A stretch of 15,501 bases of DNA from an uncultured Halioglobus sp. (GTDB lineage Bacteria > Pseudomonadota > Gammaproteobacteria > Pseudomonadales > Halieaceae), in contig CAJQQW010000289.1 of NCBI GenBank assembly GCA_905480565.1, positions 1-15,501 on the forward strand. Direction: 5' to 3'. Both the position numbers and the translations under genes were made by a program. How positions within the stretch are numbered: the stretch's first letter is position 1; each line of letters starts with the position of its first letter. Under the pieces are notes generated by a model, which saw only the letters and a list, made by a program, of their open reading frames with translations, was not told the DNA's origin and did no database searches. Below, one piece after another: positions 7,226 through 15,288 of the stretch.

Positions 7226-8263
7226 TTAAAGGCTGCCGCTGGCTCTGGAAATCGATCCGACCACGCGAGCTCGCCGCTGCAGCACACTGTACAATCGCAT
7301 TTCCCTGTCGGCAACCTTCGCAGTTGCCGACAGCAGGAAATAGGAGCTGCTTTCGCCAAGTAGTGCACTTGCTCCATCCATTTCCGCTCTTTTGCCCGCG
7401 AATACCGGGCTTTCCAAAAACGCTTTCTTATCCTGGTACTCGCTGCTGCGCAAAGCCTCTCCCTCCTCTTCCGTCAGCGGGTTCAGGTTGTCGTCTTCAT
7501 TGATACTGCGCAGCACCGTCGGAGGGGCCGTGTGAATATTCAGCTTCGTCGCTTCGGGAAGCGCGGCTACCCAAGGGGCCAGTGCAGCATAAATTTCCGG
7601 CGTCATGTTGGCTACGGCACGCAGTTCACTGACACTCGTCAGGCTGCGATTGGGTGGGCGATACGCGGGAGTTAAACCCGAGTAATAGCTATCCTCGGCC
7701 CCATTGAGGGCAGGCTCCTGATCTTCATCCAGCCAATCACTGATCGCATCAACAATAGCAATCGCCTCTTGCTGGCTCAGGGCCGGCTCACCGAGGGCCT
7801 GCAACAGGCGGATAAACTGCTGCTGCTGGGGCGTGAATTTACGCGGCTGTCCTGGCTGTATTGCAATTCTTTCAGCTAACAGGTTCAGGTTGAAAAGTCC
7901 CTGCAGATCTTGTAATTCTCCCTGGATCCAACCGATACCCTCCAGAGGCATCGGCTGCTTGACCTGGTCGCTATTCCAGATCTCCGTGAGATCATCTCTG
8001 GGAATTTCGTCCTGCTTATCCTGATCGTAGTCCGCTTTCAGGGCCATACCCGCCAGCTCCTCACCGGCGCGCAAATAAGCCTGCACCTGCGCGTCAGACA
8101 GTATATTGGCGCTTCTTTGGTAATAACGGTTGAACTCGCTTTTCATGGCAACAACCAGCGCCGCCGCCAATGCAAAAATCAGCATGGCGACTATCAACGC
8201 GGCGCCACCCTGGCGCTGCCGGCCAATAAGCCTTCGTCGATCTCTAAAGCGGAGGTAATGCAT
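7226..8263 (-). CDS. gspK: Type II secretion system minor pseudopilin K
   Basis: GspK is the largest minor pseudopilin and caps the pseudopilus tip together with GspI and GspJ. A class III leader ends in RQRQGG, followed by the hydrophobic segment AALIVAMLIFALAAALVVAM. As usual for GspK, the mature protein lacks the glutamate at position 5 found in the other pseudopilins (valine here), which suits a tip position. The large soluble domain contains LQGLFNLN and DWLDEDQEP, typical of the family. Two starts are possible: ATG at 8290 (354 residues, no ribosome site) and ATG at 8263 (345 residues, 20-residue leader, AGG seven bases upstream). I chose the latter, which overlaps gspJ by 20 bases. The stop is TAA at 7226-7228. 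The call is firm; the start is less so. Confidence 0.93.
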   Translation of the reverse strand: MHYLRFRDRRRLIGRQRQGGAALIVAMLIFALAAALVVAMKSEFNRYYQRSANILSDAQVQAYLRAGEELAGMALKADYDQDKQDEIPRDDLTEIWNSDQVKQPMPLEGIGWIQGELQDLQGLFNLNLLAERIAIQPGQPRKFTPQQQQFIRLLQALGEPALSQQEAIAIVDAISDWLDEDQEPALNGAEDSYYSGLTPAYRPPNRSLTSVSELRAVANMTPEIYAALAPWVAALPEATKLNIHTAPPTVLRSINEDDNLNPLTEEEGEALRSSEYQDKKAFLESPVFAGKRAEMDGASALLGESSSYFLLSATAKVADREMRLYSVLQRRARVVGSISRASGSL

Positions 8264-8897
8264 ACAATCGCCTGATCTCTTCCCAGTCATCCAACTGCAG
8301 CAGAATTTCTACGGCGGTCGGTGGCGCAAGGCTGGCACCGGGCGCACTGGTATCGGCCACCCAGTTTTCGGTCCAATCGGAGGTATCTATGTTCAACCCG
8401 CGACTGCTCACCTGCAACTGATCCAACCCTGCCAGAAAACGCAGTTGCACCTCTTCTACACCCTCCAGTAGCAGCACACTGGTCGGCTCGGTGCTTGCGG
8501 CTCGGTCCAGCACCGTGTAGCTGTCCCGCCACAGTGCATCGTCTTCAAGACGGTAGTTCACCCGCTGCAAATTGCTGCGTGGATAGCCATTCGGGTTGTG
8601 CCAGCCGGTGCGGGTAAAACTCAGGGGAAACCGGGCAAGCAACCCTCCAGTCAAGCCGGGTTCCCGTTCGCCGAATTCATCCCGAATAGAACGATCAACA
8701 AACTGGCGTAAGTCGCGAGAGAGGATCATGAAGGCACGGTTGATTTCATACGAGCGGTCAGTGTTCTCACGCAATCGTTCGGCGCCACTCAAGACGGCGG
8801 AGAGACTGGTGTAGGCAATCACCGAGACAAATGCCGTTATGCCAAGCGCAATCAGCACCTCTACGAGAGTAAAACCGGCCGCCGCCCTGCGCGACAT
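8244..8897 (-). CDS. gspJ: Type II secretion system minor pseudopilin J
   Basis: This protein has 217 residues. The prepilin leader MSRRAAAG is cleaved before FTLVEVLIALG by the GspO-type peptidase; the mature protein has the conserved glutamate at position 5. In the family, GspJ forms the tip complex with GspI and GspK. Typical segments such as MILSRDLRQFVDRSIRDEFG follow the N-terminal helix. The ATG at 8897 was preferred to the adjacent GTG (8900) because GGAGGAG stands five bases before it. The start overlaps the gspI stop in TGATG, a classic coupled-translation arrangement. It ends in TAG inside the start of gspK. Confidence 0.94.
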   Translation of the reverse strand: MSRRAAAGFTLVEVLIALGITAFVSVIAYTSLSAVLSGAERLRENTDRSYEINRAFMILSRDLRQFVDRSIRDEFGEREPGLTGGLLARFPLSFTRTGWHNPNGYPRSNLQRVNYRLEDDALWRDSYTVLDRAASTEPTSVLLLEGVEEVQLRFLAGLDQLQVSSRGLNIDTSDWTENWVADTSAPGASLAPPTAVEILLQLDDWEEIRRLYALPPL

Positions 8898-9334
8898 CAC
8901 GGCTCCTCCGGGGGGGGAGGGTCACCCTCCTGCGCCTGTAATTCTTCCTCGTCAGCTTCAAGATCACTGGTCATAAATGCGGTTAGCGTATAAACAGGAT
9001 TATCGCTCTGTTCTCCCTCGGCGGCGACATTGATTTCGATACGATAGAACTTATCCATAGGCGTGGTCTTGGTCTCTTGCCACCAGCGCCAATCGCGACC
9101 GGCCATAGGGGATACGCCGTTATTTTTCCCCGCTACCAGATTGCCGCTAGCCCCAATTATGAGCCGCATTTCATTGAGTTTATTGGCCGCTACCATCTGT
9201 GCAATGGTCTTGTCACGCAGATACGCGGTATCGTTCATCTGCTGCGACAGCGCCATCAACACAGCGGGCAACGCGATAGCCACAATGGCTAACGCTACCA
9301 TTACCTCCACCAGTGTGAACCCTCTGCTGCTCAC
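8897..9334 (-). CDS. gspI: Type II secretion system minor pseudopilin I
   Basis: This protein has 145 residues. A very short leader (MSSRG) precedes FTLVEVMVALAIVAIALPAV, with glutamate at mature position 5. GspI is the core of the GspI-J-K tip complex. The segment AQMVAANKLNEMRL (45-58) matches the conserved AxWVAxNxLxE-type region of the family. The start is GTG and shares its first G with the gspH stop (TAGTG); AGGA lies six bases upstream. The C-terminus is unusual: an acidic tail from about residue 124 (DLEADEEELQ) ends in DPPPPEEP and is encoded in part by a run of eight C. It extends past the conserved fold and may be disordered. Confidence 0.94.
   Translation of the reverse strand: MSSRGFTLVEVMVALAIVAIALPAVLMALSQQMNDTAYLRDKTIAQMVAANKLNEMRLIIGASGNLVAGKNNGVSPMAGRDWRWWQETKTTPMDKFYRIEINVAAEGEQSDNPVYTLTAFMTSDLEADEEELQAQEGDPPPPEEP
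8905..8920 (-). promoter_or_regulatory. gspJ ribosome-binding site inside a possible hairpin with a C8 tract
   Basis: On the minus strand CCTCC (8916-8920) can pair with the GGAGG (8905-8909) that forms the gspJ ribosome-binding site, with six C of an eight-C run as the loop. This would hide the site until ribosomes translating gspI open it, which fits the TGATG overlap of gspI and gspJ. The pairing is seen in the sequence; the regulatory effect is inference. Confidence 0.4.
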
Positions 9335-9957
9335 TAGAAATCCTCGTCGTCCGGTATGCCGCGGCGCATTACCTCAAACCGTCCCAACAGGTCCCACTCG
9401 ATACGCCACAGCAATTCACCATCATCGGTCCGAACCACATCAATAGCTCCCACCGTCGTTTCGCCACTGGCATAGAAAACAACTTGCGGAGCCACTATAT
9501 CGCTGCCCTCGTCCTCCAGTGATAGCTCCACCAGCGGTGCGTCCTCCAGTTCAAGCTGCAGAGAAATACCCGGGGCCATAGCCTGAGTCTCGAACAGGTC
9601 TTTGCCGCTGGCAGGCGTTTTCCAGCCATCCAGAGCGCGCTCCAGCCACTGATAGCGGTAAATGACCTCACTCCCCTCCAGACTTTCTTCGAGCAACAAT
9701 CCGTAATCGATGCCCGACATTTGTGCTTCATCCAGGGCATAAGCACCAACACTTGCCAGATTGCGCACTCTGGACTCCAGCTCGACCTCCTGTCCGCCAG
9801 AGGTAAAATTAAAGCTGACCATGGAGGTAATCAATACGATAACGAACAGGGCAACGAGCAGCTCCAGCAGGCTGAAACCCTGGTGTCGAAAAACGGTAGG
9901 GTCGACACCGCACCGCCGCACGGCGTCGCTGTGAGGCTGACCTTGTTTCGTTTTCAT
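9334..9957 (-). CDS. gspH: Type II secretion system minor pseudopilin H
   Basis: The prepilin cleavage site is RHQG before FSLLELLVALFVIVLITS, with glutamate at mature position 5. The soluble domain contains LASVGAYALDEAQMSGIDYG, which matches the GspH pattern of small residues before a beta-rich domain, and WRIEWDLLGRFEVMRRG near the end. GspH sits below the pseudopilus tip complex. The start is uncertain. The ATG at 9957 gives 207 residues with a 27-residue leader but has no clear ribosome site. TTG at 10023 gives 229 residues with a 49-residue leader and AAGGA ten bases upstream, but that AAGGA lies in a hairpin. GTG at 9921 gives a 15-residue leader. Typical leaders are under 15 residues, so all but the last are long. 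The stop TAG overlaps the gspI start. Confidence 0.88.
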   Translation of the reverse strand: MKTKQGQPHSDAVRRCGVDPTVFRHQGFSLLELLVALFVIVLITSMVSFNFTSGGQEVELESRVRNLASVGAYALDEAQMSGIDYGLLLEESLEGSEVIYRYQWLERALDGWKTPASGKDLFETQAMAPGISLQLELEDAPLVELSLEDEGSDIVAPQVVFYASGETTVGAIDVVRTDDGELLWRIEWDLLGRFEVMRRGIPDDEDF

Positions 9958-10009
9958 CGGCAATTGCAGGTGCCAGCGGGTAGCCAAACGCGCAACGGCG
10001 AGGAACACA

Positions 10010-10038
10010 GGGCGCGAGCCCAAGGAAGGTTATTCCTT
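10010..10038 (-). other. Two adjacent hairpins at the gspG-gspH junction
   Basis: AAGGAA/TTCCTT (10022-10038, 5-base loop containing the gspG stop codon) is followed at once on the minus strand by GGGC/GCCC (10010-10021, 4-base loop). They lie just after the gene for the major pseudopilin, which is needed in far larger amounts than the minor ones. No U-tract follows. Partial termination or an RNA-processing and stability site that favours gspG is a reasonable guess from position. The 9958-10009 remainder shows nothing else. Confidence 0.45.
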
Positions 10039-10464
10039 ACTTTTCCAGTTACCGATATCGGCATTCTGGCCCTCACCACCCGACAGACCATCGGCGCCCA
10101 GCGTATAAATATCCACCGCGCCATTTTCTCCGGGACTCAGATAAAGATAGGGGCGACCCCAGGGGTCAAAGGGAAGTTGCTCCAAGTAGCCACCCTCCTT
10201 GAAATTGCGCGGTTCGGGATCCAGCGTGCTGGCCTCCACGAGGGCCTCGAGGCCCTGCTCTGTCGTCGGATACCCATAGTTATCCAGACGATAAATTTTG
10301 AGGGCCGTTTCAATCGCATTGAAATCAGCCCGCGCCTTTTGCACACGCGCCTCATCTGCACGGTTCAATACGGTGGGCGCGACCACGCTGATCAGCAATC
10401 CCATAATGACCAGCACCACCAGTATCTCAACCAGTGAAAAACCTCTATTTCGCTTCGCCTTCAT
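10030..10464 (-). CDS. gspG: Type II secretion system major pseudopilin G
   Basis: GspG is the main subunit of the periplasmic pseudopilus that pushes substrates through the secretin. It has 144 residues, as usual. The leader MKAKRNRG is cleaved before FSLVEILVVLVIMGLLISVV, with glutamate at mature position 5 needed for methylation and assembly. Conserved features follow: ARADFNAIETALKIYRLDNY, YPTTEQGLEAL, DPWGRPY, and the calcium-binding C-terminal loop LGADGLSGGEGQNADIGNW. Its ATG is three bases after the gspF stop. The ribosome site is weak (GGTGA overlapping the end of gspF), so coupling to gspF is likely. Hairpins right after the gene may raise its share of the transcript. Confidence 0.98.
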   Translation of the reverse strand: MKAKRNRGFSLVEILVVLVIMGLLISVVAPTVLNRADEARVQKARADFNAIETALKIYRLDNYGYPTTEQGLEALVEASTLDPEPRNFKEGGYLEQLPFDPWGRPYLYLSPGENGAVDIYTLGADGLSGGEGQNADIGNWKSKE

Positions 10465-10467
10465 TGC

Positions 10468-11688
10468 TTAATTCACCATTGTATTTAAATCGAATATAGG
10501 CAGCAGGATGGCGAGCACAATCGTCAGTACCATACCACCCATAAACACCACCATCAGCGGCTCGAACAGGCTCATCAAGGTGCCCAGTGTCATCTCCAGC
10601 TCGCGCTCCTGATTAGTCGCTGAGCGCTCCAGCATGGTCTCGAGTTCACCACTGGTCTCGCCACTGGCTACCATATGCACCATCATGGGCGGAAAACGGC
10701 CACTTTCACGCAGAGCCCTGTTCAGGCTACTCCCCTCTTGCACGTGCTCTGCCACCTCCTCACTGTCGTCCCGTAACACCAGGTTGACCATAACCTGTCC
10801 AGAGATTCGCAGTGACTCCAACAGAGGCACTCCACTGGCCATCAGTATACTCAGTGTCGAGGCGAAACGCGCCGTGTCCATTACGATGAGCAACCGCGAC
10901 AAACCCGGTATCCGCAGCAACAGTCGATGCCAGCGCTTGCGGCGCTGTGGCGGCCGCAAAAAGCGTCGAAACAATACGATAAACCCCACCGTCCCCAGCA
11001 CCACCCATAGCCCGTATTGCTGGGAAAAATCACTGGCCACAATCAAACCTTTTGTCAGCACTGGTAAATCACGATTACTGTGCGCAAAAATACCGACCAG
11101 TTCCGGCACCACGAATACCATCAGCAAAAAAATTACTGCCACTGCCACGCCGACCAGTATAAAGGGATAGATCATAGCCATTTTGAGTTTCTGACCCGTG
11201 AACTGCCGTTGCTCCGTATAGTCCGCCAGATTCTCAAGTACCGGGCCAAGATAGCCCGCGTGCTCTCCGGCGGTGACCATCGCGCAATACATTTCATCGA
11301 ATACTCGTGGGAACTCTCCCATGCCATGGGCCAGTGTGTGCCCCTCGGCGACCCGGGAACGTACCTGCAACAACATACCTTTAATACGTGGACTGCGGCT
11401 TTGTTCCGCCGTAGCCTGCAGGGCCTCGTCCAGCGGCAAATTGGCCTCGACCAGCGTGGCGAGCTGACGCGTGACCAACGCCAGGTCACCAACGCTAATC
11501 CGTGAAAAATGGACGGGGAGGCTAAAGCGGTCCTTTTTATCCTCGGCGCGATTGGCTTCGGCAACTTCGACCGGGCGCAATTCCTTGCCGCGCAATTGCC
11601 CGCGGATTTGGCGTTCGGAATCTCCCTCCAATACACCCTTTACCATTTTGCCGTCGGCGTTGAGCGCCCGGTAACGATAAGCGGTCAT
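10468..11688 (-). CDS. gspF: Type II secretion system inner-membrane protein F
   Basis: GspF is the polytopic platform protein of the inner membrane; it works with GspE, GspL and GspM in pseudopilus assembly. It has 406 residues, the normal length. The N-terminus MTAYRYRALNADGKMVKGVL is typical. Two related cytoplasmic domains each carry the family motif: TAGEHAGYLGPVLENLADY (139-157) and ASGETSGELETMLERSA (341-357). Three membrane segments lie near 172-197, 224-243 and 374-398. The ATG start has GGTGA eight bases upstream and follows the gspE stop by 18 bases. The stop is TAA, three bases before gspG. Confidence 0.98.
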   Translation of the reverse strand: MTAYRYRALNADGKMVKGVLEGDSERQIRGQLRGKELRPVEVAEANRAEDKKDRFSLPVHFSRISVGDLALVTRQLATLVEANLPLDEALQATAEQSRSPRIKGMLLQVRSRVAEGHTLAHGMGEFPRVFDEMYCAMVTAGEHAGYLGPVLENLADYTEQRQFTGQKLKMAMIYPFILVGVAVAVIFLLMVFVVPELVGIFAHSNRDLPVLTKGLIVASDFSQQYGLWVVLGTVGFIVLFRRFLRPPQRRKRWHRLLLRIPGLSRLLIVMDTARFASTLSILMASGVPLLESLRISGQVMVNLVLRDDSEEVAEHVQEGSSLNRALRESGRFPPMMVHMVASGETSGELETMLERSATNQERELEMTLGTLMSLFEPLMVVFMGGMVLTIVLAILLPIFDLNTMVN

Positions 11689-11706
11689 GGCTCAGTTCAC
11701 CGCCAG

Positions 11707-13221
11707 TCAGGCAATGGAGGTCACGCGCATGACCTCTTCAATGCTGGTTTCGCCTGCCAGGATACGACGTCGGCCATCATTTTCGATACCCGGGTAGTGT
11801 TGACGCGCAACCTTCAGCACATCCTGCTCATTGGCGCTCTCGTAAATTAGCTGGCGCATTGCATCGTCAATTTCAATCAACTCATAGATGCCGGTACGCC
11901 CGCGATACCCCGTGTACTTGCATGCCTCACAGCCGGTAGCATGAAAAATGTTCACCTGCTCGCCGTCGTCAAGATGCAGTTGCTGTCGCTCCGCAACGTT
12001 GGGCTCGGCCTCTTCCTTACAATCAGTGCAAAGTAGACGCACGAGACGCTGGGACATAACAGCCACCAGGCTGGAAGAGAGCAAAAAAGGCTCAATTCCC
12101 ATGTCCTTGAGCCGGGTTATCGCGCCAATCGCGGTATTCGTATGAAGCGTCGACAAAACAAGGTGACCTGTAAGCGAGGCCTGCACCGCAATTTCAGCCG
12201 TCTCAATATCCCGAATTTCGCCCACCATGACGACATCAGGATCCTGCCGCAAGATAGCGCGCAATCCGCGGGCAAACGTCATATCCACCTTGGGGTTCAC
12301 CTGGGTCTGACCAATACCGGCCAACATGTACTCCACCGGATCCTCGATGGTCAATATATTGCGCGAGGATTCGTTAATCTCCCCCAGCCCTGCATACAGC
12401 GTGGTGGTTTTACCCGAGCCGGTAGGGCCCGTCACCAGAATGATACCGTGAGGACTGTGAAGGTGCTTTTTGTAGGCACCCAGCACCTGCTCATTCATCG
12501 CCAATTGTTGTAACTGAAGCTGGCCCGCCGCGGTATCAAGCAAGCGCAACACAACCCGCTCTCCGTGCGCGGAGGGAATGGTAGACATACGAATATCCAC
12601 CGCGTGCCCGGCAATTTTCACCGAGATACGGCCGTCCTGTGGCACCCGCTTCTCCGCAATATCCAGTCTCGCCATCACCTTCAGACGAGACACCAGCAAG
12701 GGCGCCAGCATGCGCTTGGGTGACAGCACCTCCGAGAGAACACCGTCTACACGATAGCGCACACTGAGCCGATCCTCGAACGTCTCGACGTGTATATCCG
12801 AGGCCTGCTCCCGCACGGCTTGCGACAGGATGGCGTTGATCAAGCGGATAATGGGCGCGTCGTCTTCCGCATCCATCAGGTCACCTACATCGGGAATGGC
12901 GTCTGCGATGCGACTCAGATCGGCGTCGGAGCCGATGTCCTCGGCCATTTGCACGGCCTCGTTATCCGTGCGCTGATAGGCAAGCGTCAGCCGCCGCTTG
13001 AAGTCGCCTTCAGGTACCTCGCGAAGACCAAAGGGAATGCCAACAAAACGCCGCAATTCGACCAGCACGTGCACAGAGGGCTGCCCGGTATGCACAACCA
13101 AGATAGAGCCGTCCTCGGCGCTGTCGAGCAACACGTTGTGCTGTTGGGCAAACGTAAACGGCAGGCCGCTGCGAACGGGATCGGGCCCGCTCACCGTATC
13201 TACCTGCGGTTCCGCGCTCAC
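11707..13221 (-). CDS. gspE: Type II secretion system ATPase E
   Basis: This 504-residue cytoplasmic hexameric ATPase powers pseudopilus assembly and binds the cytoplasmic domain of GspL through its N-terminal part (about 1-115). Motifs in order: Walker A GPTGSGKT (265-272), the aspartate box IEDPVE (292-297), Walker B region DPDVVMVGEIRD (327-338), the histidine box GHLVLSTLHTN (352-362), and the four zinc-binding cysteines C398, C401, C431 and C434 in CTDC and CEAC. The CxxC pair is separated by 29 residues, within the family pattern. The start is GTG, overlapping the gspD stop by four bases (GTGA), with GGAGG four bases upstream. It ends in TGA. Confidence 0.98.
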   Translation of the reverse strand: MSAEPQVDTVSGPDPVRSGLPFTFAQQHNVLLDSAEDGSILVVHTGQPSVHVLVELRRFVGIPFGLREVPEGDFKRRLTLAYQRTDNEAVQMAEDIGSDADLSRIADAIPDVGDLMDAEDDAPIIRLINAILSQAVREQASDIHVETFEDRLSVRYRVDGVLSEVLSPKRMLAPLLVSRLKVMARLDIAEKRVPQDGRISVKIAGHAVDIRMSTIPSAHGERVVLRLLDTAAGQLQLQQLAMNEQVLGAYKKHLHSPHGIILVTGPTGSGKTTTLYAGLGEINESSRNILTIEDPVEYMLAGIGQTQVNPKVDMTFARGLRAILRQDPDVVMVGEIRDIETAEIAVQASLTGHLVLSTLHTNTAIGAITRLKDMGIEPFLLSSSLVAVMSQRLVRLLCTDCKEEAEPNVAERQQLHLDDGEQVNIFHATGCEACKYTGYRGRTGIYELIEIDDAMRQLIYESANEQDVLKVARQHYPGIENDGRRRILAGETSIEEVMRVTSIA

Positions 13222-15269
13222 GGCACCTCCGCTGGAGGCGTGGGCGCACCGGGACCATCAGCGCCAGACTGCTGGGCACTGAGTGCTTTCAGCTCTTGTA
13301 TCTGGGTCTCCCACTCGGGCAGCTCCGGAATATCCTGATCATCGAGGTAGAGCAGACCCTGAGCCTTACGCAGTGCCTGCTGGTCACGAATATAGCTGTA
13401 TTTCTGCGCGGTCGCACCGGCCAGCTGCTTGTTGTCCCGAATAATCGTGGGGCGCAGAAAAATCATGAGATTCTGTTTGGTCACCTGCTCACGGTCGCTG
13501 CGAAACAAACGACCGAGATAGGGAATGTCGCCGAGGAAAGGCACTTTCTGCTGCGCGTCCTGCACGTCATCCTTGATCAGGCCGCCCAGCACGACGATTT
13601 CTCCATCGATTGCCAGCACCTTGGTCTGAATCATGCGCTCGTTGGTAATCAGATCTGAAGCGGCTACCGAGAGGCCGCTGAGGCTGGAGACCTCCTGTGA
13701 AATATCCAGCACAACGGCGTCGCCTTCATTGATATGAGGCGTTACTGTGAGGGTAATGCCCACATTCTGGCGCTCGATAGTCTGGAACGGATTCACCGAC
13801 GAACCGGCGCCACCCGTGTTGGTGAACGAGCCTGTCACAAAGGGTACATTCTGCCCCACCGTGATAAAAGCTTCCTCGTTATCCAGCGTAAGAATACTCG
13901 GCGTCGACAGAATGTTGGCATTCTGCGTTTCCTTCAGCGCATTGAGTATCACTACCATGGTCAGGCTGTCATCAATCTGCCCCCAACCGAAGGATAAGCC
14001 GGGCGTACCCGCCAGGGCGCCCGCAACGTCGGTGAGATTAAAATCATTGTCCTGATTGGACGCGTTGTTGTCCTGTCCGGGAAAAATCGCGTTAGCCAAA
14101 TTTTGGGTGCGTATGTCGTTGGCATTGACATTGCTGCCGAAGGAGCCGTTTGAATCTGCAAACAACCACTGCAGACCGAGGTCCTGCCCATCGATCACTT
14201 CCATCTCGACGATAATCGCCTCCACCAGCACCTGGGCCCGGCGAATGTCCAGGCGATGAATCACCGCCTCCAGCGCCGCCATTTCATCAGCGTCTGCAGT
14301 GATGATCAGGGCATTGGTACCCTCGTCCGCTTCAATGGTGGCACTGTCGGACTGTCTTCGAGCGGGGCTGCCCTCTGCCGGCTCCAGATCACTGATATTC
14401 TTCATCACGCGGGTGAGCACATCCGCTATCTCTGGGGCCTCGGCGTACTCCAGATAAATCACCTTGACGTTACCACTCTGCTCCAGCGGCGTATCGAGGT
14501 GTTTAATGAGCGTGCGCAAGCGGGCACGCTCGATCTCATCACCACTGACCAGCACGCTGTTCGTGCGAGAATCGGAGACCAATAACACCTCGGGCTCTCC
14601 GCCAGACTGTTTGGCCTCGGACTTGTTCAATTTATCCAACATTTTTACCACGTCGTCTGCTACGGCGTAGCGCAATTTAATGATGTCGGTCTGCTGCACA
14701 GCGGACTTGTCCATGCGATCGATAATGCTCGAAATTTTGTCGATATTAGAGGCAACGTCGGAAATAATAATGGCGTTACTGGGTGCGTAAGCTGCCATGT
14801 GGGCCTGCTGTGGCACAAGCGGCCGCAGTACTGGAATTAACTTGGCAGCGGAGATGTTTTCCAGCCGGATCACCTGGGTCATGTACTCCTCAGTTCTGGT
14901 GGCAGTTGCCTCATCACGCACGGCCACTGGCGATGAACGCGCGTCCTTGCTGGGAATCACTCGCACCACATCACCGGAGCGCACGGCGGTGTAGCCATGC
15001 ACCTCAAGGATGGAAAGAAACAATTCGTAAAGCTCACTGGCCGATACCGGACGGGTGGACACTACCTTGACCTTGCCCTTCACTGCAGGGTCGACCACGA
15101 TGGTTGCACCGGTCACCTCAGCCACGAACTTGATAAGCTCCTGAATATCCGTGTCCTTCAGATTTACCGTGTAATCTTGCGCCCACACAGGAACCCCACC
15201 GAGCAACAGGCCAAACATCACGGCCAATGCAGGCAAAAGGCGAAATCTTGAATTGGTGCTCACTGACAC
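13218..15269 (-). CDS. gspD: Type II secretion system secretin D
   Basis: GspD forms the outer-membrane channel. It has 683 residues. A signal peptide ends near VWA (28-30). The TonB-dependent-receptor-like N0 domain (about 32-105) follows, then KH-like N1 (128-187), N2 (192-260) and N3 (266-342), and the secretin core (about 345-610) with ILSTPSILTLDNEEAFITVG, VPFVTGSF and VPFLGDIPYLGRLFR. The tail after 610 resembles the S-domain region that binds a pilotin, and ends in a Pro/Ala-rich stretch. A variable Asn/Asp-rich loop is found at about 371-412. The start is GTG at 15269 with AAGGA four bases upstream. A second in-frame GTG two codons on is ten bases from the same site and could also serve. 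It overlaps gspE by four bases and begins 19 bases after gspC. Confidence 0.98.
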   Translation of the reverse strand: MSVSTNSRFRLLPALAVMFGLLLGGVPVWAQDYTVNLKDTDIQELIKFVAEVTGATIVVDPAVKGKVKVVSTRPVSASELYELFLSILEVHGYTAVRSGDVVRVIPSKDARSSPVAVRDEATATRTEEYMTQVIRLENISAAKLIPVLRPLVPQQAHMAAYAPSNAIIISDVASNIDKISSIIDRMDKSAVQQTDIIKLRYAVADDVVKMLDKLNKSEAKQSGGEPEVLLVSDSRTNSVLVSGDEIERARLRTLIKHLDTPLEQSGNVKVIYLEYAEAPEIADVLTRVMKNISDLEPAEGSPARRQSDSATIEADEGTNALIITADADEMAALEAVIHRLDIRRAQVLVEAIIVEMEVIDGQDLGLQWLFADSNGSFGSNVNANDIRTQNLANAIFPGQDNNASNQDNDFNLTDVAGALAGTPGLSFGWGQIDDSLTMVVILNALKETQNANILSTPSILTLDNEEAFITVGQNVPFVTGSFTNTGGAGSSVNPFQTIERQNVGITLTVTPHINEGDAVVLDISQEVSSLSGLSVAASDLITNERMIQTKVLAIDGEIVVLGGLIKDDVQDAQQKVPFLGDIPYLGRLFRSDREQVTKQNLMIFLRPTIIRDNKQLAGATAQKYSYIRDQQALRKAQGLLYLDDQDIPELPEWETQIQELKALSAQQSGADGPGAPTPPAEVP

Positions 15270-15288
15270 GTCATCCTTCTTGCTATTG

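Noticed and set aside
9721..10437. Long plus-strand open frame of 238 codons opposite gspG/gspH
   Set aside because: It lies antisense to two genes with clear pseudopilin motifs, resembles no known family, and has no ribosome site.
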